A DNA stretch of 64,000 bases, taken from positions 71,598,573 to 71,662,572 of the forward strand of contig CM034305.1 of NCBI GenBank assembly GCA_019925795.1, read 5' to 3'. Shown here piece after piece: positions 54,941 to 64,000 of this stretch (positions are counted from its first letter, which is position 1; each line of letters begins with the position of its first letter). The DNA comes from Dendrobium chrysotoxum. Its lineage: Eukaryota > Streptophyta > Magnoliopsida > Asparagales > Orchidaceae. Below the pieces are notes generated by a model. That model was given only the letters and a program-made list of their open reading frames with translations. It was not told where the DNA came from and ran no database searches. Made by a program: the position numbers and the translations under genes.

Positions 54941-57060
54941 ATGATCAATGTTAGGATCACTTTCTTTGAATTATTAAGCTTCAGGGTTTGTCCCACCCAA
55001 TCTCCTATCTTCTTCATGGAATAAGTGTGATTGAGTTCAGTAGACAGGATTTATGATATTTAGCTTGAACGATTGTTGGGTTTGTTTGGAGTAAATTTGA
55101 GACTCAATTTTTGGGACATACAACAAAAAGAATAAGAGAATAGTCATAATCAACGATTTACCCTATTTTAGGCTTCCAAATACTTGAAAATGTTGGTTAT
55201 CTTTGGCCTCTTCATTCCTTTGCAAAAGTTCTTTTCTGTAACATGCAAAGATATGGTCATTCTATGCAAGATGGTATGCTCTTTAGGGTAGCCAGACTCA
55301 TCGACGATTACAAGTTTGTCTCATTCGAAGATGTGAATCTTTTAATTTTTGATAAGCGATTCTATTATTGAATGTTACCCTTTTGGCTTTCCTCCTAGAA
55401 AAAAGAGTAAAGTTGAAATTCTTAGACATTTAGAGATGATAAAATATTGATTTAATTATTTAGTTATTTCACTTAATAATGTCATTTCAATCTATGAAAA
55501 TTCATGAAATATCTTCATGGATCTAACTTCTTCAACATCCAACACATTGTCTCCTATGGGTTAAAATATAAATTATGGCTGTGAGTATATTCCTTCTTCA
55601 TCTCCCCTTTTCTTCATCTTCCTCACCAACTTTTTATCCCACTTCTTCCTTTACTATAAATTTTTATTCAAGTGAGCCCAATGTTGAGGACCTATGTTGG
55701 TTATGCTAGGGATTTAATGAAAGCAATCTTCATTCTTCCTTTGTCAATCATCAAGCACATCATTAGGTTTTAATAGGAAGAGAATTGTGATGGTGAAAGC
55801 TTCATGATTCATGCTCCAACGGATGGAGAGTTCTCAAACATAGTGAAGAATGATAATCTTTATTTCTATCATGAGGGATTTTTCTTAGGGCTTCATCTTT
55901 CTCTTCTTTACGAGGTGTCACCTATCCTTCCTTTCTACGGGTTGGTGCCAACCCAAGTTGTCATGAGTTCATTTGCAATGATGAATACTTTTGTCAACCT
56001 TTGATGAGAATGACAAGTTGAGTGGAGTATGAATTGTTTAATCACTTGCTTAAGGCAAAAGTGGGCAAACATGTTTGTCATTTTTCATTAAAAAATAAAA
56101 ATAATAAAAAATTCAAGGTTTGGAGAAAGTGGGTGGTTGGAGGAGAAAATTTATCTTTGTGAAGCTGGCCAAGGTGTGGTCTATCACCATCATCCCATGC
56201 TTGGTCTCTTTTATAGAGGAGCCACTTAGCACCTTTGTGATGGAGAATATTTTTTTAATATGTACTTATCGATGATGGGATATTTTTAGTCACCTATTGG
56301 GGCAATTATTTGAACTTTCCCATGTGAGTTATGAATCCTCTTATTCAAATCGCATTATTTATTGGATTTTGATTCTTATCTCATTATTTTATGACTATTC
56401 CACAATTGCTAAATTTCCTATGCAAGATTTATTCCTTAGTCAAACTGGTCATCTCTTAAGTGTTGAATATGAGGAGTTCACAAATGATGCTTCCAACTTA
56501 TATATAACATCTTTATTTAAAAAGTGGTTAAAATTTAAAAGTAGTAAGGACATAAAAATGGTGAAAACCATGCCAAGTTTTAGTCAATGTAGCAAGAAAG
56601 TTGACATTTTGGAAAGCAAGCTAAATTAATTTTCCATGATAAATAAATATTTATTTATCAAACTTATATTATCAAGGCAAGCCTTTGTCGAATACATTAA
56701 GAGAGTTCTCATTGACTTAAATGGAAAGATTGAAGAAGAGGAGATGAGAATCGAAGTCGCGTTAAAGAGTTTCTCATTATATTATTAAATGAAATAAGAA
56801 CCTTGAAAAACTCACTTTTCAAGACAAATATGCTACAAAAAGAATTTACCAATTCACTTTTCTTCTCTCTAGGAGCAAATTGGCTAGATAGGAAATTTAA
56901 TGAAGTTGCAAATGGAGAAGTGATATGACATGATGCTAAATTAATTTCTTGAAGAGTTTCAAATTGGTTAAGAACCCTTCTCAAGAGGCTTAGGTGAGTG
57001 AGGAGTAGGCTGGTGGAGTCCAACTTATTATGGGATGGAGGATAGGATAGCAATAGTGTT
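54941..57060 (+). pseudogene. Decayed transposon-associated ORF region
   Basis: On + the frame at 55804-56004 reads MIHAPTDGEFSNIVKNDNLY, then FYHEGFFLGLHLSLLYEV and PILPFYGLVPTQVVMSS, similar in style to the domain called putative gypsy-type transposon (PF04195) that accompanies some plant retrotransposons (usual words LRFPLHPF and LAPSQLxPNSW). A following frame has FKVWRKWVVGG. Stops are numerous. Attribution is tentative; the sequence is certainly not an intact gene. Confidence 0.35.
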
Positions 57061-57179
57061 AAACCTAAGGTTTTAACGGATAGTAATCCATATTTTGACC
57101 GAGGTAAATAATTTTTTCTAGAGTCAATATAACTCCAAATCGCAAACCATCTTAGTTACAATATTGATATGGTAACATT

Positions 57180-58033
57180 TTACTTGCATGAAGTTTTTAG
57201 TAATTTTTGGGCACCGGTGAAAAATTTTAAGAAATTGGCACATGTCGGTATAAGTGGGGATTTTGGACCACTTATTTTATAAATATTTTTTTATAATTTT
57301 TAAAGTCCCAAATAGATCTATTGAATTTTCTATTGAAGATTAAATAAATTAAATAGTTATATTAATATTATTTTATTATTTTATTAAAAAATCTAAAAGC
57401 ATTATAAGTAATGTCATGAAAATCCCTTTTCCCATTTGATTTCGGGTAACAGAGAAGACTAATGGGGAAAATAGAGAGAAAGTGAGGAGAAAGAAAATGA
57501 AACTTGAGATTTGGAGGCTGTAGAGTGATTTTCGTTCGTCGATACTGTTTGGAGATTTACTCATCTCGTTGTAAGGAACCTTTATCCTATTTTTGATTTC
57601 AAAGATTTTATATTTTTGATATTTTTCTGATCAAATTTGTATTTTCATTACCTAAAAATAAGAATAATTTTATATTGGTAAAACTTTTACCACGTAACTT
57701 TTTATATGTTATATAGATTAAAATTATGAACACTTTGAGTATTTATTTGAGATTTTTTATAGGGTGATTTTGAAAATACAGTGATTTTTGCCTACTCAAA
57801 AATTTATTTTGACATCTAAAAATTGTGATTTAGTTCAATTAAAGCTTCAAAATATTATTTTATGCAATATCTGGTTATTTGTTTAAATTCTAAAAATGTG
57901 AATTTTTATTCAATATGATTTTTGTTGTCTACCATTATGACATTTTAGTACTTTCTGAATTAAGCTTAATTATGCTTTATTTACTGTAATGCATTAAAAA
58001 TTAATATGGATATGTGATTGGATTGAGTAATAG
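57180..58033 (+). mobile_element. Gypsy LTR-like sequence
   Basis: Non-coding. Contains the GTAACTTTTTATATGTTATA block shared with 15.26 kb. Leads directly into the 1.1-kb repeat R. Probably the 5' part of a long LTR. Ends unresolved. Confidence 0.4.
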
Positions 58034-59134
58034 TTGATTGCTATTATTGTTATAGTACTGTGATAATAATGTGTGTGTAAAAAATAAGTAAAGACTGGTT
58101 GACCCTTTGATTGGAGATTGATTGACTTGTATAGGATGGTGGGCCAATGTACTTTTCTTTAAATATTATGATTTAGTGTTATCCTCTACTGATTAATGTG
58201 ATACACTGATTGTGAGTTATAAGAAGATGATTATTTGTCGATGGGACAACACTATTTATTAAGACAACAATTTACTAATACTGATACAATACTAAAAAAT
58301 ACCATGATAGTCAGAACTTCTTACTTGTTTAGTGTGACTACTAAAATACATATTCTTGAGGCATTGTACTTATTATTATATGGATTTATTATTACTGTAT
58401 AAATTTATTATTATTATATTATTATGTTACTCCTACCACTGGATTGTTATTGTTATCGATTTTGATATAGATAATATTTAATACTACTGATTCATTATAC
58501 TGATACTAAGTATGTGATATACTGAGTAGTAATATACATGATTTATTAAGCATGTGATTGAGATATTGAGCTTGTGATTGAGATACTAATTTAATGCTGA
58601 TATAGAATAAATGGATAGCATGTGCACACTCTTATATAATTTTATTACATTGACATAATTTTGATAGTCTTTATCGATATTTTGATTTGATGTTTTATCC
58701 AATTTTTGTAATGATTATTATTATAGATACAATGATTATTTTATAGATTTGACACTTGTACTGGTTTACTATTTTACTGGCTTTTATATTATAATGTTTT
58801 ATTATTTATAGATTTCATTACTAATACATATGAATTTTACTGTTTCTATACTTATTCAATGATCATCTGAATACTACTACTATATTTGATCCCTGACATG
58901 CATATTGCTTCTTTACCATGCTTTGAATTTAGCTATAAATTTTGTTTGCTTGCTGAGCTTTTGAGCTCATTATATATGGTTAAATGATTTCAGATCACGG
59001 CAGAGGATCAGGAGTATGAGGCTGATCAGAATTCCTTTAGATTCAAGTTCTTTTTTATTTTAGCTATTCTTTTATACTCATAACATTATAGATATGTGAT
59101 ATAATTGTGTAGATCCTGAGTAATGTACATAATT
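58034..59134 (+). repeat. 1.1-kb direct repeat R, copy 1
   Basis: Aligns by eye with 61693-62808 over its full length, for example TAGTGTTATCCTCTACTGAT vs TGGTGTTATCCTCTATTGAT, GAGATATTGAGCTTGTGATT in both, and TTTTAGCTATTCTTTTATAC in both. Copies differ by scattered substitutions and small gaps. The similarity ends at GTACATAATT. Non-coding, LTR-like. Confidence 0.85.
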
Positions 59135-61692
59135 ACCCAGTCAGCCTCGTTTTCCTCGCGGTGTCTTCCGACTGGCCACCCAAACATTAATAGCTGATCG
59201 GGTAACACTGGATTAACCATGACCGTCCAATGGAAGATCAGACGGCTGGTATTAGACGGCCTCCGAAACTGCGAGATCGAATATGGGTCATTGATCTGAA
59301 TCGACGGCCACGATTGCATCTTCAACCTCCTGTTATTTCCTGAAGCTGTTAAACTATTCTGACGTGATCTGAGTGATCTCGCCAACAGATTTGCACCAAA
59401 TTTCATGGGAAGGATCAAGACATCACAAACCATCAATCCAACGGCCAAATTCTGGTGGTTTAATGGTTTGTTTCACACTTGACCGACACTACCTAGCTAG
59501 GAGCTCGGAATTGAAGACCCACTATGTAGAAAGCCCCAACAAATAGGTTTTTCTATCAAGAAGCTTTAGGGGATGAAGGCGAGCACTTCTCCTCTAGGCG
59601 TTGGGACCAGAGGATGGATGGGGGTATAACTTCGAGCATGGACTTCGATGGAGTTTGCTCGAACGTGTTGCTGGAAGAGGCTAGGAGACTAGGGAATGGC
59701 AGGGGAATGCTCTAGTAGCTCTGAGGAAGATTTTTTAAAGCTTGGATGTGGATGGGGCATTTGGAAGATTTCCACTTATTCAGCTTACTCCCACGAGCTC
59801 GAACAGCTAAGATTGATCGGGGTGACCACTGGATGGCCTCTAGGTGGAAAGGTGGCTCATCCCAAGAGCTCGTGAGCTCACGTCGGTGAAGCCCAGGCTT
59901 TGGAAGCCTTTGGACCGACCTCGAGGCTGGGTGACCACCAAAGCTCTGTTTCTATTCATTCTGGCTGCCACCGGCTAGGGACTGGGTTGATCTGAGGTGG
60001 AAAGTCATCTGGAGGTCCAGTGAGCTCAAGGGTGAGCTCAATTGGGCATGGGGGGACCCAATTTGTTGGGATATCTCTGGTTGACCCAAACCTGTACAGT
60101 TTGGGCTCAACCCAGGTCAAGCCAGACCATGGGTTAAATATGAGAGGTTGGTCATGACCTGGTGCACCCAATACAAGTGGCAATTGGGTTTGAATTACAC
60201 TGGGATGGGAGATGGCTTGGGTCAAAGGCATTTTGACCACTTTGAGCTGGCCTAATGGTTGACCCAAGTCAACTCAAAGGTTGGGCTAACTAGGGTTGGT
60301 GTGTTGGACCTAGGGACACCTAGTGGAGGTGTTGGCTAGGTTTAATTAGGCTTAGGATGGGAGTTGGCTCAACCCCAAGTGGTTTTGACCACTTTGGGAT
60401 AGCCTAACTCCTAGCCCAAGTTGACCCAAGGGTTGGGTCAACTAAGGTAAGGGCATTAGGTCATGGGGAACTCAATGGTGGCATTAATTGGGTTCAATTT
60501 GGTTTTGATTAGGAGATGGCTCAAAGAAAACCTCTCTTTGGGCACTTGGGTCAAGCCAAATGGTTAACCCAAGTGGGCCCAAAGTTTGGATCCTCAATAG
60601 AGGGCTCTTGGGGACCCAATGGGTCATCCCCATGGGTCTAAATGGTCTTAGAATGGTCTTGGTCAAGAGGTTTGGAGGGATTGGAAGTGTATGGGAGGTT
60701 AGGTCAAACTTGATTGACTTAGTCAACCAAGTTGACCCAGGGTCAAAGTTTGGGTTCATTGAGTTCAAATTGAACATTTGAACTCAATGGAAGTGGTCTC
60801 ATGGCTTGGAATGGTCATTTGAATCCTAAAGGGGATTTTGGGTCAACCATGGTTGACTTGGTCAACCAGATCAGACCAAAAGGTGGATCAGGGTCCAACG
60901 TGTTCCTAAGGTCATTTAGGATTCATTGGAATGAGTTTTGGGGCTTGACAAGGTTAGGTCATATTGGATTTTGGGGAAAAGATCAAAGATCCCCCTTAAG
61001 GGTATTTTGGTCATTTTAACCCCTGGTCAAGTATGGGACAAAATGAATCAAGAAAGATGTAGATTAATACTCAACATATCAATACCAAAGGTCTGAAAGT
61101 GATTAAAAGGTTTAGAGAAGGCTCCAAGGTCAAATTCCACTGAATAATAGGTCTAGTGGCATGAAGTGTCAATATTTAAAAGTTTTGTAGCCTTTGGGAA
61201 AAGATTTAGTTTCAAGGGCTAAGAGTGTTGGATTGAGCTCAAATTTGGATGGTTGACCCTAGATATATGCCTAAAAATATTCAATAGGTAGACCCTAAAT
61301 TAGAGGTCATTAGGCTGGGTTCTAAGGGATCTGAAAATTCTCTTGGAAAGGGTTTCAGAACCTTGGTCCTTAGCCCTTAGATTTGGTTTGAAACTTTGGG
61401 ATTGGATTGGATTTTGGATTTGGAAGGTTGGAAATGACTTATCCATGTCATTAACAATCAAAGGGATGATTATTGATGATTGGATAGGATTGGAGTATGA
61501 TTGAATGTTGATTAAGGGGTTGACTGGGGTTGGAGTGCAGCTTGAACTTGGAGGGTGGAATTTGGATTTGAATAGGATTGGATTGGGTCCCAAATGGGAC
61601 CTATATGATTGAGTGGTGGAGCCCACTCAATCATTAGGTCACCATAGGGAGACATAGGTAGGTCCTAGTGACCTTATACAAAAATGAGGTCA
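59135..61692. other. 2.56-kb insert M between the R repeats
   Basis: Clearly less AT-rich than both neighbours. No convincing ORF on either strand: open frames reach about 120 codons but show no domain. The right half carries diverged tandem repeats of about 152 bp. Its first 400 bp (59135-59500) look like unique or old sequence. Origin unknown. Confidence 0.5.
60060..60900. repeat. Diverged tandem array of about 152-bp units
   Basis: TTTTGACCACTTTG starts at 60231 and again at 60383, 152 bp apart; both are followed by GCCTAA, CCCAAGT(T/C)GAC, GGTTGGG and, later, a GGGAGTTGGCTCAA/AGGAGATGGCTCAA word. More diverged units can be traced from about 60060, 60535 and 60690. The units are rich in GTTGACC and GGTCAAC, inverted forms of each other. 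Confidence 0.7.
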
Positions 61693-62808
61693 ACAGATGG
61701 TCGTTATTATTGTTATGCTATGATAATAATATGTATGTAAAAAGATAAGTAAAGATTGGGTGACCCATTGGTTGGAGACTGATTGACCTATACAAGATGA
61801 TGGGCTAACGGACTTTCCTTTAAATGTAGTGATTTGGTGTTATCCTCTATTGATTCACATGATGCACTGATTGAGAGTTATAAGGAGATGATTACTATAC
61901 CGACGGGAAAAGAGTGACAACTCTATTTACTGAGCCAACAATTTAATGATACTGATATAATACTAAAAAATACAGTGATAGTGAAGACTTTTTACTTGTT
62001 TAGAGTGACTACTGAAATGCATGTTGTTGAGGCATTTTACTTATTATTGTATGTAATTATTGTTACTGCACAAATTTAATGTTATTATATTATTCTGCTA
62101 CTCCTACCACTAGATTATTATTGTTATCGATTTATAAATTGATATTATTTAATACTACTAATTCACTATACTTATACTAAGCATGTGGTATAATGAGCAT
62201 GTGATATCAATATTTATTGAGGATGTGATTGAGATATTGAGCTTGTGATTGAGATACTGATTTAATACTAATATAGAATAACTGGATAGTATATGCACAC
62301 TCTTATATGATTTTATTACATTAACATGATTTCAATAATCTTTAATGATATTTTGATTTGATGCTTTATTCAATTTTTATACTGATTATTATTATGGATA
62401 TAATTATTATTTTATAGATTTGACACTCGTACTGGTTTACTATTTTACTAGCTTTCATACCAAAGTGTTTTATTATTTATATATTTCATTACTAATATAT
62501 ATGAATTTGACTGTTTCTATACTGATTTAATGATCATATGAATGTTACTGCTATGATTTGATCCATGGCATACATATTGCTCCTTTACCATGCTTTAAAT
62601 TCAGTTGTAGTTTTGGTTACTTGTTGGGCCTGTGAGCTCATGATATGTGGTTAAATGATTTCAGGTCAAAATAGAGGATCAGCAGTGTTAGGCTGGTAAG
62701 GATTCCTTCATGTTCATGTTCTTTTTTATTTTAGCTATTCTTTTATACTCAAGACATGATATATATATGATATGATCGTGTAAATCCTGAGTAGTGTACA
62801 TAATTTTT
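61693..62808 (+). repeat. 1.1-kb direct repeat R, copy 2
   Basis: Second copy of R, same orientation. Here the sequence after GTACATAATT continues as LTR-like DNA (TTTTGAAAAATTG onwards) instead of M. Confidence 0.85.
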
Positions 62809-64000
62809 GAAAAATTGAATTATAGAATTTATTTTTATTATTTATTACTGATAGATGATATTAGATAACTCTGGTTGTTATTTATTAAAATATTAAAATA
62901 ATAATTCTTCTAATTTAGATTCTGGGGCAACACACAGCCAATAAAATTTAAGAGTAAAAGTTAGACTTTAAATGATGAGAATATGCTTGATACTCACCCA
63001 AAATTCATAAAGCCACTTGAAATAATTAGAGGAAAGCGTCTATTTATAATTTAGATAGTTCTAAAAAAAATTTAATATTTTGATATTTGTTGAGAATTTT
63101 GAGGTGCTTGGGTCGTGAGAAACTCTAAGGTCGCCGATTTTTTAGGGTCATCATTTTGGTTTGAAAATTAACAAGAGATTATGGAACTTATAAAGAAATA
63201 GTTATATGTTAGAATTGGCTGTATTTATAGTTGAAACATAGGCCTTTTTAAAAAAAAAGGGGGTTTATGATCACTAAACATCAACCCTAACTAGACTAGA
63301 TCTAATTTTTTCCCTTTGTTGGTCGACCACTCAAGTTGGGATTTAAGATGATATTTGTGGGAGATAAATGGGGATTTTGATTTATAATGTGATAATAACA
63401 CAAGAGAATGATTTCAAAATAAAATTTTTTTATGCAAAAAGACAAGATACATTCACTAACTAAAGTTAATTGATAGGAAAATCACCAAATATTCCCTTTG
63501 GTCGACCATTAAGCCTAGCCTCCTTGGAATTCCACTCTATATTTTAGTCTTGAACCATTATAAGACTTCATTCAATAGAAACTATCACTTTATATAAATT
63601 CTTATAAAGCTTCCTATTCAAATCCAGAAGGGATGGAGCAGTTGAGTGGTCAAACCCCTCGAGCAACCACTCATAACCACCTCGGCTCACCCCTCCTTTG
63701 TAAAATTTATAATTAATTATATTAGGTTTTTTTGAATAATATCCTCATTTTAATTAAAATGGAAGTTTGAAAAGTGACTTAAAACCTAAATTTTGTTTAT
63801 GCAATCAACAACTAACTCACATACGCTACATAATATTCACATAACATTTTGATATACAGCTAAATAAGAAATTTTCTTAAGTTAAGCTTCTTCATCTAGC
63901 TCTTAGTGATGGTCCTCCATTCTTAGCTATAAATTTCTTTGGTTGAGCCCTTATAGTTAGACCCTTCCTGTCATCCTATTGATGGGGGCAATAGAGTAAC
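62809..64000. other. LTR-like end and unassigned sequence
   Basis: 62809-62945 probably continues the LTR (ends near CTGGGGCAACACA). After that no feature is supported on either strand up to the window edge. Confidence 0.4.

Noticed and set aside
59086..61626. ORFs of 72-120 codons in the less AT-rich insert M
   Set aside because: Higher GC lengthens chance ORFs. They show no family motif, occur on both strands and follow the 152-bp repeats.

Overview
The window is nuclear DNA from a flowering plant. It is AT-rich and contains spliceosomal introns, plant-type LTR retrotransposons of both Ty1/copia and Ty3/gypsy type, L1-type and RTE-type LINEs, and hAT-type DNA transposons. I cannot name the species from sequence alone; a eudicot or a non-grass monocot with large, transposon-filled introns would fit. 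No CRISPR, operon, rRNA or tRNA signal was seen.

One host gene is convincing. It encodes a NYN-domain (MARF1/limkain-b1-like) putative endoribonuclease and can be joined from three exons: 20340..20637, 51272..52802 and 52877..53069. The joined frame is open for 673 codons. Intron 1 (20638..51271) is about 30.6 kb and splits the catalytic NYN domain. The second intron is a normal 74 bp.

Layout. (1) 1-7255: a decayed L1-type LINE on the + strand, with a probable LTR inserted at 2257-4111. (2) 7256-11870: a decayed Ty3/gypsy internal region on the - strand, joined to the broken end of the L1. (3) 11871-17440: LTR-like sequence, a gag remnant and an exact 40-bp-period tandem array. (4) 17554-19765: two RTE LINE insertions with clean target-site duplications, one of only 46 bp and one 1.3 kb copy with an open reading frame. 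(5) 19783-20339: promoter and 5' UTR region of the NYN gene. (6) 20638-51271: the giant intron. It holds a paired-LTR remnant, a 1.16-kb hAT derivative, a Ty1/copia remnant with an RTE nested in it, a longer RTE copy, a 582-bp hAT MITE, several tandem arrays, a second Ty3/gypsy remnant, an RTE copy with the inverted 5' segment expected of twin priming, and another RTE copy interrupted by a poly(A) retroelement. (7) 53070-64000: the 3' region, one more RTE fragment, a decayed transposon-like region, and an LTR-like area with a 1.1-kb direct repeat flanking a 2.56-kb insert.

The recurring theme is one RTE LINE family recognised by its (TTG)n tail. It is present at least seven times between 17.5 and 54.2 kb, on both strands and in several insertion outcomes: micro-truncated, truncated but open, nested, twin-primed and head-to-tail. 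All boundaries and similarities were read by eye; no alignment or database search was run.
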